A DNA stretch of 51,152 bases from Hyphochytrium catenoides (Eukaryota > Sar > Hyphochytriomycetes > Hyphochytriales > Hyphochytriaceae). The DNA lies in assembly GCA_900088475.1 (NCBI GenBank), contig FLMG01004655.1:1-51152 (forward strand), written 5' to 3'. A program made the translations under genes and the position numbers. Under the pieces are notes generated by a model. The model was not told the origin of the DNA. It searched no databases and was given only the letters and a program-made list of their open reading frames with translations. This document shows, one piece after another, positions 11,184 through 22,945 of this stretch (position 1 is the stretch's first letter; every line of letters begins with the position of its first letter).

Positions 11184-12862
11184 TTACGCCAAGTGAGGCA
11201 CAAGGGGGTACAACACTGACAGTAGAGCCACCGTCAGAAGAGCAAAGAATATAACCGTGGAGAAGTTATCCAGAACCGTCCGCAAAAAACCTAAAGCAGC
11301 TATAAACGGGAGAGTCACATGAATTAGCGACGTCTATACACTGCCGGGTCTGAGGTGAACCTACCAAGACCTTTCCCTAGCGCAGATTGGTTCCCAATCA
11401 GACTGGAAGAAAAGGAATCGTCCTGCTTCGAGGCATGTTAGCTCCAGAAAGGTACGGTCACGAAGATAGTGGTCACCTTGTGGTATCTTCCGCTCCATGC
11501 GCCGAACAATAGGTGCACGAGGAGACTGACCAGGGCCACGAGCAATATCAATGGGGGTGCGGCGATAAATAGATCCACCAAAGTGCCCTCAGAATCCACA
11601 TTGTAGACGGGTTTCCCTAGCTGATTGAAGACTCAGAAGATGTATCTAAAAGAAGATTGCCACGAGAGACAATCTTACCGTCTTGGCAGTATAGACCACA
11701 TCTAAAAGTTGAACATCGAGCTGCATGTCGGAAGAATATCAGGCAGTGGCTGAGCATTCCTAACTCTGTTTTAGGTTACCCTTTCTCGTTGTGCCTTCGT
11801 CCGGATCGCTTCCATCGGGATCCCTTGATCCATCATTCTAAAGTAAGTCTCATAAGCAGGGTCGTTTAGTAAGCCTAGAGTATAACGTGAGACCCTGAGT
11901 CACCAGAACGAAACAGCACCAACTAATCACCTTCAAGCTGCTGCCTGCCACGGAAGAGTAAGGTTCCTAGACAACTTTGTCAGCGGCGAAAAGTACAGTT
12001 GGACGTCGTCCACGAACTTGTGGGATGATGAGTACCTATGGATATGCCCAGAGCTATAAGCAGCAGTGTAAGCACTTGTCCTCGAAGGTAGTTTAGCCTT
12101 TTCAAAGCGACTTGTGCAGATAGTCGCGACGGAGCAACCGCCGCTGGGTGGCCTGAGGGTAGGACTTTTAGCTTCTGATTATTTTAGGTGGCTGTCGTTA
12201 TGTCCTTGGATAATGTATATCTCACCTCTGCTTTGCGCAAGAGTTTCTGCATCCTTACTGAACTTGGTTTGACCTTTAGAGGTGGTATCCGGAGAGACAG
12301 TTAGTATGAACTGCAAGCAAGTATCTTGCATTCTACGAGACCTTTCGAACTCTCGATAGAAGCTTGTGGCTGCTCCGGTGACTCTTGACCTCCATTATGC
12401 CGGTTCTTTCGTCTGATAGCTGCTTCCCTTCTTCGATTGACTGGGTCGTACTGTGCCGTTCTGTCCCCTGTCCCATGCTAAGCAACATGCATTAGTCCTT
12501 TTAGCATTCGGTTGACATCTCTTGTGATCTACTAGCTCCTTACACTTTCAGTAGCCTTCGATATGGCTTCCTCGCGACGAGGTACTTCTGCCGGGCCAGA
12601 ACCTGGCTGTTCAGAGGAGGTCATAGTCGCTTCTAACTCTGTAATGCTGTTATAAGTTGGGCGAACGCTGGAGAAAGAATCAAACGGCCTCCTTACGTTT
12701 CATGGAGCTTCTAGCAGCAGATCTATAGATAGCTTCAGACGGTGGTGATGAGGGTGCTTCTCCTAGCACCTTTTGCATTCTAGTCTCACTTTGCTCCAAT
12801 ATGCGCTTTCGCCTTGCTGCGGCACGCCTTGCGGCATCTGACATCTGCTCGTCGCCTGGCAT
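11184..12862 (-). CDS. GET2/CAMLG-like receptor for tail-anchored protein insertion
   Basis: The gene starts at ATG 12862. The N-terminus carries the family's Arg-rich cytosolic motif (ARRAAARRKRILEQSETRMQ, then KVLGE), which in GET2/CAMLG captures the GET3/TRC40 ATPase. A low-complexity hydrophilic region with a second RRREAAIRRKNR patch follows. Three membrane spans come next: VLTLLLIALGISI (near 12050), LVDLFIAAPPLILLVALVSL (near 11530) and TVIFFALLTVALLSVLYPLV (near 11210). The last is preceded by GFLRTVLDNFS. Size (about 290 residues), motif position and three C-terminal spans all match the family, an ER membrane receptor working with GET1/WRB. Eight or nine short exons are needed; the joint before SSLK uses the CTTCCGTGGCAG acceptor. 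The stop is TAA 11186-11184. Confidence 0.75.
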
Positions 12863-13479
12863 ATTCTAAAGCCTTTGAAAGACAGGTGATCTCTGCAAGC
12901 TCAAAGAGGTTAGTCGTCTGCAGTGTATCTCTCCTGACACTTTACTTGGATCTTCTATCAGAATGACAAGCCGCGGGAGTTCATCCTCCCACTGCAGCTG
13001 CCGACACCGTCGAGATCCTCTGCTTCTCTTGACAAGAAGTGGGAAAAGGAGGAAAAGATGTTATCACAGACCGAGACCAAGTCACAGAAGAAGCCAGAAG
13101 CAGGGAACCGAAAATAAAGAGATAGTTCTATCATTCTCAAGTTCCCGGGGTGATCGATCACAAATCACAGATGGGGTAGGGATTTAGTTATCACATACTT
13201 CTACAGATATCTGGATGACGAGATGAAGAGTAAAGCGTGAAGAGGTTTTGTATAGTTCTAGGCCTTCTACGTAACAACCGCCGCCTTCTGAATAATGAGC
13301 AAACAGGAGCGAGGCTTGGATCTGGGAGGAGCTGGCTGAGCTCTTGGCTGGCTCTGTGGATAGAGATTGCAGTGGAGGTCTGGGTCTGGATATTGATTCC
13401 ATGAGTGGCAGGCACAGCCAGATCGAGCCACAGCCACAACGCAACAGAGGAGTCGCTCTTGGAAGGAAGCACTTGTAGG
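12863..13479. promoter_or_regulatory. Intergenic region between divergent GET2-like and ROK kinase genes
   Basis: This 617 bp region lies between two start codons pointing away from each other, so it should hold both promoters. I saw no clear TATA box or repeated element. A + strand frame at 12962-13123 reads FILPLQLPTPSRSSASLDKK and ends at a stop. It follows a decent acceptor (CTTCTATCAG) but has no upstream ATG, so I do not call it a gene. Confidence 0.4.
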
Positions 13480-14911
13480 ATGACTCGATTGTATTATGTC
13501 GGCATTGACCTTGGAGGAACCAACGCCAAGGCTGGAGTGGTATCTGACGATGGAAAGCTACTCGCTAAAAAGGAAAAAGTCTTAACTAACCTGGAACCGG
13601 AAGAGGTGGTTGTCGACCTTGTTAGCTGCGCTACGGACGCGCTGGCAGAGGTAGATTCTTAGTTCCCATCGTGCCGATAGTGCTTCTCACGCCAGCCACC
13701 TAAACCGTAGGCGGGTACAGACTGGAGCCAGGTTGAACGAATTGGCGTGGGATCACCGGGGGCCATCGAAGACGGGAAAGTAATCTCGGCAGCTAACTTT
13801 CCTACATGGAGAGATGTACCCTTAGCAGCGCTAATTTCTGACAAAGCTAAGAAAGTGACGGTAAGGGTTGTCCCGGTCAGGCATCTTAGTGCGGACGTAC
13901 TAACGCGTCGAACTTTTGGGTACATTCTTAGACAGTCCTCACCAACGACGCCACAGCTGCAGCAGCGGGGGAACAGTGGATAACTGGAGCTTCCAACCTG
14001 GTGATTATAAGTAAAAAAGTCATCTCATCGACCTGAGGCAGGGTGCAATATGCAGTTGAGCTGATTAGCGGTGTAAGCTTTAGGCACCGGCGTCGGCTGT
14101 GGAGTTATTGTAGACGGCAAACCAGTCCATGGCGCATCTGATCTCATTGAGGCTGGCCACATGGTGAACATATATCGAGGCTATGGCATGGAAAAAGACT
14201 TATTGAGACCACCTAGATTGTTCAACCCAGGGGAGAGGTCTGTGGCTGTAGTCAACGAGGCTGTCTGGAGGCCTATGCATCAGCGCGCAGCATCGCAAAG
14301 AGAGCGGCCAGAATTGCTACAAATGAAGGTATGGAGGGCACCTCGGGTCAGGTAGCAAGCACTGATTTTGGCCCGACGCAGGCATACGCAGCACACTAGC
14401 AGGCCGCAAGAATCTCAGCAGTAAAGACGTGTTCGAAGCAGCAGAGGCTGGAGATGTTGCTGCACGAGCAGTAATAGAAGAGGTGTGTCATCTAACAGTT
14501 AGGGCCAGAAACAAGTGGATGGCGAACTAACTACTGGTGTCCCCGTAGGCTTTCGATTATTTGGGAATAGCTTGCGTTAACATCTGCCGGCTCATTGATC
14601 CTGAGGTACTGTGCAGCAAACTTCACAGGTGTCATTTCGCCATAACTCACCATGACACTTGCAGAGAATCGTTCTTGCCGGCGGGGTAAGCAAGGCGGGG
14701 CAGTTCTTGGTAGACGGAGTACGAAGTGCCTTTCATACCCACACTTGGACGAAGCTTCCAAATAAGGTGATAACCCACTATACCGACCTTTGACTGGGGT
14801 CTTACGCTCTCCATAAAGGTAACAATTACCACATCTGTTCTTGGTGAGGATGCGGGAATTGTAGGCGCAGCAGCAGTAGCCAGACACTCCATGGAAGCAG
14901 CCAGAACCTAA
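13480..14911 (+). CDS. ROK-family sugar kinase (glucokinase-like)
   Basis: This is a cytosolic ATP-dependent hexose kinase, probably glucose to glucose-6-phosphate at the head of glycolysis; N-acylmannosamine or N-acetylglucosamine are alternative substrates. Eight or nine exons join cleanly. The N-terminal phosphate-binding loop YYVGIDLGGTNAKAGVV follows ATG 13480. The catalytic NDA motif lies in VLTNDATAAAAGEQW, the second phosphate motif is STGVGCGVIVDG, and the sugar-binding Glu-Gly-His is in LIEAGHM. The ROK zinc site CGCSQRGC is followed by LEAYAS (near 14240-14270), and the adenosine loop is IVLAGGVSKAGQF. Length is about 320 residues, as usual for the family. The joint GHM|IVQPRGEV needs the acceptor ACCACCTAG, because the nearby CCCAG breaks frame. 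The stop is TAA 14909-14911. Confidence 0.88.
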
Positions 14912-14920
14912 CCTGGCCAA

Positions 14921-16028
14921 TCAGGCTAGATGGGCTTCGATGTTCTCTTTGTTTTTGATGACTAGATAGCGGCTAACTGGAGGGAGCGCCTGTAGCTTAA
15001 TGCTATCCAGAACCCAATCTGGTGATAGTTGCTTTAGTCATCAACATTAGCCCTTGGACCAGCATTGTCTTTATTGGTTATACCTGGGTGAATGACCTTT
15101 ACCGAGCGGTGCTTCTGCCAATGACTGACATGTTAGGCTACTGCTACAGTAATGGTTGTGCCAAGAGCTAAGGGCACCTACCTTCATAATATCCTGAGTT
15201 TTACTGCCGCAGAGGTTGATGGCGATTATATGGGTTGTACTAGATAGTGAGTACAAAGGACTATGGAGTTCCCTTCAGTTTCCTCACGTATGGCGTCGTT
15301 TTAGGGAATCGCACCTGACAAACCCTCCGTTCAACTGGATAAGCTTGGATAGATGGAACCTGCACTGGACGATGTTAGCTGTCTACAAATGCACACTGAA
15401 GCGCGAGCAGAGCGCTGGGACTTACGCTGAAATAGAGTCCGTTCGTCCATTGATATAGAATGAGCATCCCTGGCATGTGAGGGCCTTAGGTCAGACGGAC
15501 CAGTCCGAACCAACATTTCACTTTCGAGGTACTACCATCGTCATACCTTGAAGAGCCCAGTGTTAGCCGCGAGTGCTTGCTTACTTACTGAACAGGTAGA
15601 ATCTGTTAGGCGACACGTGGTTGAATTGTCAATGGCCTTCAGCCTTACATTTTGCAAGCCTTTGTGCCCAATAGCCTCTTTCAGACAGTACGCCCTCAAC
15701 AGCGTCAGTGTTTGCTTCAACGATTCGCTTTCGATCTAGATTAAATAGATATTGCTGCCTCTAAAGTGAGGATGTTTGTCCGGTGTTTGTTCACGTCATG
15801 GGCCATGCTCTACCTTCGTTTCCACCTTTGCCTTCTTTGATTCCTTGCATGTTACCTCTGAGGACTTTTTCAGGTCGAAAAATGAAGTTATAGCTTGCTG
15901 CTTTCCTTGATCGTTGCTTGTGGCCAGAGGCCGCTTGCGCTTTGATAGTCTGGGAGGAAGAATGCACAGACACTCAGCAAGCCGCCCACAAGCCGGCGAA
16001 GTGCATAGTCCTGCTCGTACCCGCTCAT
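14921..16028 (-). CDS. REV1-type BRCT protein with PIP box, lacking a polymerase domain
   Basis: ATG 16028-16026 encodes Met-Ser-Gly, then an intron. Basic SKRKR precedes a consensus PCNA-interacting box QQAITSFF (Q-x-x-I-x-x-F-F, near 15880-15903). After YWAQRLAK, corresponding to the pre-BRCT helix of REV1, comes one BRCT domain: LFKGCSFYINGRTDSIS, LIQLNGGFVSPLYSLSSTTH, IIAINL and KVIHPDWVLDSIK. Each block matches human REV1 (SGVAIYVNGYTD, LHGG, TTHIIATNL, KVIRPEWIVESIK). Canonical REV1 continues into a Y-family polymerase; here the frame ends at TGA (14923-14921) about 15 residues after the BRCT, giving roughly 215 residues. It is likely a nuclear PCNA- and DNA-binding protein in damage tolerance. 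The gene is convergent with the ROK kinase, 9 bp stop to stop. Confidence 0.72.
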
Positions 16029-16638
16029 TATTGCCGCGTTTTTCTTGTTTGTGGTCTCGATATGGACGATGCAATGGCAGCCGATGATGACGGGGTAACA
16101 GTAGCCTATCGTAGACTCGTGGTTGAAGAGATATAGAGGCATTCCAGGCCCACGTAACCAATCTCTTCTGCTGCTTTGGGACTTACCAGCACCGGTACTA
16201 ATTCCTCAGGTCCGCGTCGCTTTGTCTGCAATCTGCAGGCACCAAGAACTAGTTCTATTGAGGATGAGCTGAGACCAGAGGACCTGACATCCCAACCGGC
16301 ATCTTCATCGTTTGGCTTCGTTACAGAACTAAACAGAAGCAAGCAGGGGAAAGCAGGGACTGTTTGCTTTTTGTTTTTATCATTTCATCAATCATTGCCG
16401 TTAGCAGCTAACCCACGGAAGAGTTCATGATGAATTTCTTCCTCTTCGTGCAGACACTAAAGATTCTAGCGTTATTTATGCTTGATAGCTGAACAGCAGC
16501 CAACTGATTGATGTTGAGTACGGCTTCTTCAGGGCAAGCAGGCATGAGGAGGTGGTGGCATGTCAAGACGTCCTGCCGGGTAGCCATAAGAAGGGAAAGC
16601 GAAGTGCGCTCGTCTGCCAGTGGCACCATTTCGAACAT
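16028..16638 (-). CDS. Small unknown protein abutting the REV1-BRCT gene
   Basis: I do not recognise this protein. The first exon opens at ATG 16638 (MFEMVPLADERTSLSLLMAT) and runs to about 16460. A second exon follows an acceptor at GTAACGAAG (PNDEDAGWDVRSSGLSSSSI). A third, after CTACGATAG, ends in a Ser/Thr/Arg tail (ISRPQTRKTRQ) at TAA 16030-16028. The total is about 130 residues with no membrane span or known motif. It starts only 27 bp after the stop of the OSCA gene, and its last base pair is shared with the next gene's ATG. An alternative is that these exons are 5' exons of the REV1-BRCT gene, though the frame I could build does not support that. Confidence 0.4.
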
Positions 16639-16665
16639 GAGTGGAATTGCTTGTGCTAGCTTGCC

Positions 16666-19600
16666 TTAGTATTGCGCTTCCACCGGCGAAAGTAGTGTTC
16701 CCTCTAGGTGGCAATGGAAGGAGAGAAATGGGTGGTTAGAGAGATGGCCGCTATTCAAAGTGGGCACTGTCCCAGCAGCCCACTCATAAGGTTCTTCCAA
16801 TACCTGAGTGTTGCGCCACTTATATAGGATGGATGAGACAGCCCATAGGGCCTCATACGGATTCTTATATGAATGCAGTCTCTCAAAGACTTGAGGACCA
16901 AACTCTGACAGAGTAGAGACAGCCCATTGATGCACCGGTCTTCCCGAGGGGGAAGAAGGCTCAGCCCCCGCTTGCTTGGAAAGCGGGCTGCCCCGTTTTC
17001 TGTCTGATGAGGCTAAACCAGGCTTGGCGCGATTGTACTTCTTTCTGAAGATACGAGCGCTAACCTTGGCTTGGTGGGGAAGCCTTCACAAGAATGACCC
17101 ATTACTCTTGACTGGACTATGCTTCTTTGGCACCACATTAAAGATTCATAAGCTTACCAATAAATGACAAAGCAGCCATTTAACAGTCCGAGTAGACAGA
17201 GCGCGATGAACTGACTTACGTTCCCAATGGAGAAGAACAGGATTGAGAGAATAACCTAGATTCCAAGTGATCATCAGCGGATGAGCAGGTCCTAAACAAC
17301 GGCATATCCCTACCTCGTAAGCTAGTAGTGTCAGCGTCACAATGTGTAGCGCTGTCTCTACAATGGTCCCGCGCCCAGCAGTGTATGGCTTGATATAGAG
17401 GAAGTTGTATTTATCGGTATAATACTTCAGACAGAAATATATTGCACCGAATGGCGTGATGACAGGCGTGAGACAAGATCCCGCGAGCACTAGAGCGAAA
17501 ATGCTGCCACCAAAGTCAGGACATGACGCAAGATGTGCAGCCTAACATGGTGAGGGCCACTGACCATAGCGCATTGGCATAATCCCAGCCATAGAAATGT
17601 GGCCAGGGCTCTGCTGCCTCTTCTTTCTCTTTCTTAGTGATTGCCCGGGCTTCTAGCCTAGAGGGTGAACAAAGAATGGTCAAATATAATCGCGAGGATG
17701 CACTGGAGAGTACATTCCATACCATGGCTGCCAAATGAGTCTTTGTCCTAGTCTTGTAAGACTGATAGCATTTCCCAAAAAGGCGCTGCAAAGAGGAGAT
17801 GTAAGGACCCTAATTGACTCAAAGCATCAAGGAACACATGGTTTGAACATAAAAGTATCGTTTTTAGTCTTCCTGTGAGCCAAGAGCTCGTCGAGAGCAA
17901 GAGAAAGTGAAAGTGACCCATACTAGCCTTTGACAGACAAAGGTAACGAAGTAAGAGCCTGCAAAGCTCGCCAGGAAGTTGGCTACGTAGGTGCCGTGCA
18001 TCTTGTCATAAATATTTTTATCCAACAGAAGGACCACACTAGAGGCGCCAATGCTGTATAGAATGAAAGTGCTCTGCGTTGCAGTACGCCCGTTAGATGG
18101 TTGGAGCCTTTTTTTGAGCTGATAGGCAGAAACAAGCCTCACACAAAGGATGGACGAACTGACCAGAAACTGATACGTGAAGCCGTGCTTCATGATGCTA
18201 ACCATCTTCCTTGATTCGGTTTGATGAGGCTGGGCCCGGCCAATGTAGTAGATCATCAGCATGATCAAATAGTTGGTCAAGACCTGTTTCAGAACGGTCC
18301 ATCAGTACTGCATGAGCACCTAGCGACGCTGTGTCGTACATAGATGGGATAGCACTAAACATGCTAACACTCGGGAGAACCAGAACGAGCACCACATGGT
18401 CAAAAAGCGAGAGAGGAGTAGGTACACGCATAACTTACATTCAAAAGTGATGGGGCGTACTGGATAAAAAAAGACGCGACATAGGTATTCTGTCGCTTGA
18501 CATAATCAAATATCGGCCCGTTTTTCGACAGACCAATATATACAAGCATGGCGCCCGGTGTAGATAGAACCAGCATCACCAGCAGATTTATAAGATTCAG
18601 CACCAAGAACTTGACTGTCCGGCGTGTGGAGAAATCATCCAACGTCTAGAAGAGAAGGGAATCAAGAGTCAAGCTCATCCCCTACTAAGGTCCATGCTAT
18701 ACTTCCTCTCTCCGTGGTGCTATACTATTTAGCATTTCGAGGCTCACCATATTCTTCCAGTCAATGTCCTCAGGTTCTGGAGCAGGCAAAGCCATCATGA
18801 TTGTGAGGTCTACCTCCTTGCGTTGAGCAAGTTCGCGTAGCAGCTGCAGCATATCATCCCGAAGGTCATAGGAAACTACCTCGGTGGAAAGACATCACAC
18901 CACAGTCAGTATAGCTAAAGTATGCTGAAGAATACGTTAATAAGAGGCATAGTATAAGAACTGATGCCGCATAGTGGCAGCAACTCAGAGATGAGGGGAG
19001 AGGATATAGGCCACAACCTACCAGGATCAACAACCTCCATCTCAGGTACCGCCTCGACTGGCCTATTTCCAGTGGCCTTCTCCAAATCCCGCTCCTGGCC
19101 TTTGAGCATGTCAAACTTTGTTCTGAGCTTCGTCAAGGCCTTCTGAGTTTGCAGACGGGAGTCCTCGTCGTCTTCATAACTTGTCTCCCCGCAGCACTTG
19201 AAGAGGGGTCTGAGACAGGCCTCGGCGCGGAGAAAAGCACGGTCGAGACACTTGAACTTGGGCAGATTACGTAGGAAAACGGCTTGGGTTTCCGGCTGTC
19301 AGTAGCATATGATTAGGCGGTCCACTACATGGTAGGATGGATGGACAAGACTAAGCGCAGCAATAGGACCTCCTGAAGGGAAATACAATGATATACCAAA
19401 ACTGAAGGTTTTACGAAGTCACTTCCAATCGGCGCAGGGGTCATAAGGTTTTACTCACATTTTTGAACACGACAAAGGCTCGTCCTGAACTATGTCTCTC
19501 TCGAAGAAGAGCGTTTCCTACCTACAAGATTATTGAATCATCTCACAACGGGTATCACTGGTAGCGATCAACGTTTACATACCTCCTGCAGCTCAGCAAT

Positions 19601-21850
19601 TTCTTCCTTTAGGCGGACGATTCTCTGCCTCCTTCGCAATGCATACCGACTTATGAAGTCATCCTCCTCTTGGTCGGCGGCATTAGTAGAGATGTTGATA
19701 CCAGATATCTGGGAGGTCTCGGTTATGACCTCACCCTGCTGTCTCGCTCCTTCTCGTGAGGTAGGGCTATCGTGCACCTCCGGTCGCTTTTTGAAGGTGG
19801 TGATAGTCTCAGGAAGGCGATATGCAAGTCGGTCTAGAATTGAGTTTCGTCTTACGGCGCAAGGGAAACATGATAGGTAGCTCTGATAAGTCTCTAATGG
19901 ATGAGGGCAACAAGAGTTCCCAGGAAACCAGCGGGAGCAAAAGGGAACTCTTCCTGTCGCATGGCAGTCACACTTGAGTTACTACTTCGATTAAGGTGGT
20001 GGGAGACGTAACAGAACACGGAGAAGTAAGATCCACATAAGAGAGAGCCAGAGAATGTGCACGATAAATCAAGATAGAACATAACTTACCCTCAGTCTCA
20101 AGCTGAATCAGTGCTTCAAGGCGGCCTAACTCTCGCTCCTTCCTCATTCTCAGGTCAACAATTTTGTAGAATTCTTGAAGATCATGGACTATCACGACCT
20201 CTTCAATACACTGCACAGGTGTGAAAGACCACGGGAGCTCACATGAGATAACCACAGCGACGCGAGAGACCTTGGTGTTTCTAACTCTGACCAAACATGT
20301 AGGCCCAACGTACCCCTGGGAAAAGGCTGTCCATAACCTCGAACAGCTGCGCGTCTGTCATACTGCGCGGAAAGCCACCTCTGAGAAAAACGGTTCGCTG
20401 GCCCAAAAGAGCAGGCGAACCAGCTTGCATGGAATGGAGGGTGGTGAATTGTCTAAGATAGAATGACCTGTTAGTCTTGTGCACTATCCGCTACCCGCCC
20501 CTGGCAATGGTGTGCCATTTTGACTAATGTCGCTGTTCACCATAATCCCCTTCAACGAAAGCACCTTTCCTTTCCTCAGCTGTATCTATAGGTCTGTTCA
20601 TTCCATCCCATACGGTAGGGTACCTGTGCACGAATCTCATGACCAGGAATGCTGTTACGTAAATAAATAGCACATGTATCCACAGTATATCACTGTCCTT
20701 GGGCACATTCACGATTGTTGTTCGTCGGAATGGATCAGCAAACTCGGTGCCGTAGTAGGTGTAGTTCTAAAAGGGGAGATCGCAGCGTAAGCAGAAATGA
20801 AAAATCAGCCAGGAGATGGAGCCAGAGAGCTAGTGCAAGGATACTTCTAAGGCTCCTCGAAAGGGCAGCTGGGCTATCCTAGTTCCTACCAGTGGCAAGA
20901 TAATCCCCACGGAGAGGATACTAAGGGCGGCGAATAGCAGAGCGGCATCTCGATGGAACCGAAGTTCCATCGCGGCGTCGACGCCGCATAGACCCTGAAC
21001 AAATTTGTCATCCGGCTCCAACTTTAGGAAGCGCCGAACCCTTTCATACAGCCTGCGATCCCAGATTGCAGGATCTCTATTGACTAGCGACTCATCCTTG
21101 ATCCGAAAATGTAGCCGCTCAAACAGATTCTCCTTGTGCTCACTGTAAAACGGCAGCTTGAACTTCACAGCTCTTCTGATAACGAACCAGGCAAGACAGA
21201 GGACGAAGATCGCAACATTGATGCCCACACCAAACAGAAGGCCCTCAAAGCCCATCTCGGCGTCGTAGTCTACAATGACAAAGGCTCCAGAGGGTTTCAC
21301 CTCATACTTGAAAAGAACTATAGAGAGAGTTAGATAGCTTCTTCTCGAGAACATTCTGCGACAGTAAGAGACCCACCTTCTGGCGGCGCCTCATAGCGAA
21401 TGGGATAAATGCCCTCTTTGGAGGCCATTAGAATGAAGGACTGGGATACTTCTCCTGCCACAATCTTGATGGGGTTGGGAAAAATAAGCAAACTTTCTTC
21501 TTCCGAAAGGACCTTCACGACACGACCCGAGAGAATCGTAAGAGCCTGACAGACTTTCATGTGTGGAATGGACTTACCGTGATGTTAAGAGTAATATCTC
21601 TAGGTGATGGTGGCCAAACAGTAAGGTTCATGACGGCGGACCGATTGGCTCGTGTCACGGGGTAAACTGATGGCATGCTAATCAGCCCTAGAGTTGATCT
21701 ATTCGCCAGAAGCGAGCGGGTGACCCCGTGCCCAAGACTAAGATCTGTCAGGCTCCCGCGAAGTCCCACACGTAACATAAATACCACCATGGCGCTCAAG
21801 AGTAATAGAACGTCTAGTCTTCGTAGCTGAACAGCCACCCAAGTCCTCAT
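16666..21850 (-). CDS. OSCA/TMEM63 (CSC1-like) mechanosensitive cation channel
   Basis: This is a multi-exon gene starting at ATG 21850-21848. The N-terminus has a hydrophobic leader span (LLLLSAMVVFMLRV) and an Asn-rich extracellular region. TM spans follow near 21230 (GVGINVAIFVLCLAWFVIRR), 20930 (LLFAALSILSVGIILPLVGT) and 20680 (ILWIHVLFIYVTAFLVM). The cytosolic PHM7_cyt domain (about 20480-19570) contains the RRM-like strand TVFLRGGFPRSMTDAQLFEV. The RSN1_7TM block comes next (18640-17240): VKFLVLNLINLLVML, FFIQYAPSLLN, SILCVRLVSAYQL, and ITPFGAIYFCLKYYTDKYNF, which is the family's I-x-P-F-G-x-x-Y signature. OSCA/TMEM63 proteins are tension- or osmolarity-gated cation channels of plasma or endomembranes. 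A hydrophilic tail of about 130 residues ends at TAA (16668-16666). Confidence 0.85.
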
Positions 21851-22945
21851 CGTGCAACTCCACAAGGTTTAAGACAGGAGGAAATACCTGCGTGGCGCCT
21901 GCCACAAATTTTTTCGCTAAGCGGTTGTCAGCTCATCCTCGTCTCCCTCGCAACCTGCTGATGCGTCTTACTAAACCATCTGGCACATGTCTTCCAATTG
22001 CCAAGTAAAGGCCAACTCTATTCTGCCTCCTGCCTGTTCTCCTTGGTGCTCTCGTGCGCCGCCCCTAACAGACGACAGACACAAAGGAACGATATCGTTA
22101 TCATGGCATCATCGCTCTCAAGCTTCTCTCTCGTCTCTCGCGCATAACCCAGAGTGAATGCATAGTAGAATTCTACTTAGTTAATAACATAGTCCTGATG
22201 AGGCCGTTCCTGTGTTCCAGGTGGAATACCTTCCGCTAACGCCTATCTAGCGGGAGAAGTGCCGTTTTGGTGTTTTCACGCTGCCTCCAGAGTCCAGGAG
22301 GCAAGCAAGCAGGCCGCGACTTGTGAAGGAAGTACGAAGCAGTAGCTGATCAGGCATCACAGCTTACAGCGCTCTCAAAAGAACTATCTAGGTGATTATT
22401 ATTATACACCTTGGAACTCTCTGTTGACGGCCAACAACTAAAGGTAAAGTAGGTGATAAACGTTAGGATGCGAATCTAATGCATGGGTTTCGATAGAGCT
22501 TCCTTCAGTGCTCTCTTCTTCACACAGCAGGAGCTCTCAGGGAAGAGTGAGTTCTGCTTTCGCAGCGGCGCGCTGTTTGCCGCTAAGTTCTGGATAAGTC
22601 AACGAGCAGTCGGCTTTTTCCGTTCCATCCGCCTCTCGACAGCTCGAAGAGCCTTACAAGACAGTCAATACCTCCAGAAAGTGCTATGAAGATGAAAAGA
22701 GGGTGATCAAGAGACGCCATTGCAAGAGAGAAATGAACTAGCAGGTAACCGCCCTGATCAATAGGATGGAAAGGTTAGGTGGAGCTCCTTTGCGACAAGC
22801 TACACGAGCAGGATAGCACGCAGATCTCCCCCGACTTCAGCCCTATTGAAAATGGGAGGTCTAAAGCCAAGAGCTGAGGCGATGCCGTGATGATAAAGCG
22901 TAAGTCTTTCGTTTATTCGTTCCTTGCGACTTTTAGGCGTCCTAG
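21851..22945. other. Intergenic region between OSCA start and HECT stop
   Basis: This 1.1 kb region should contain the OSCA gene's promoter (read leftward) and the HECT gene's 3' UTR. The only frame with an ATG is on the + strand, 22483-22689 (68 codons, beginning MGFDRASFSALFF). It resembles no family, so I leave it uncalled. Pyrimidine-rich stretches around 21910-22140 could belong to the OSCA 5' UTR. No repeat or RNA gene is visible. Confidence 0.4.

Noticed and set aside
13191-13472. - strand frames upstream of the ROK kinase
   Set aside because: They have no ATG, a repetitive Ser/Arg composition, and lie in the divergent promoter region.
22483-22689. + strand 68-codon frame with an ATG
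   Set aside because: It is short, isolated between two - strand genes and without similarity; chance length is plausible.
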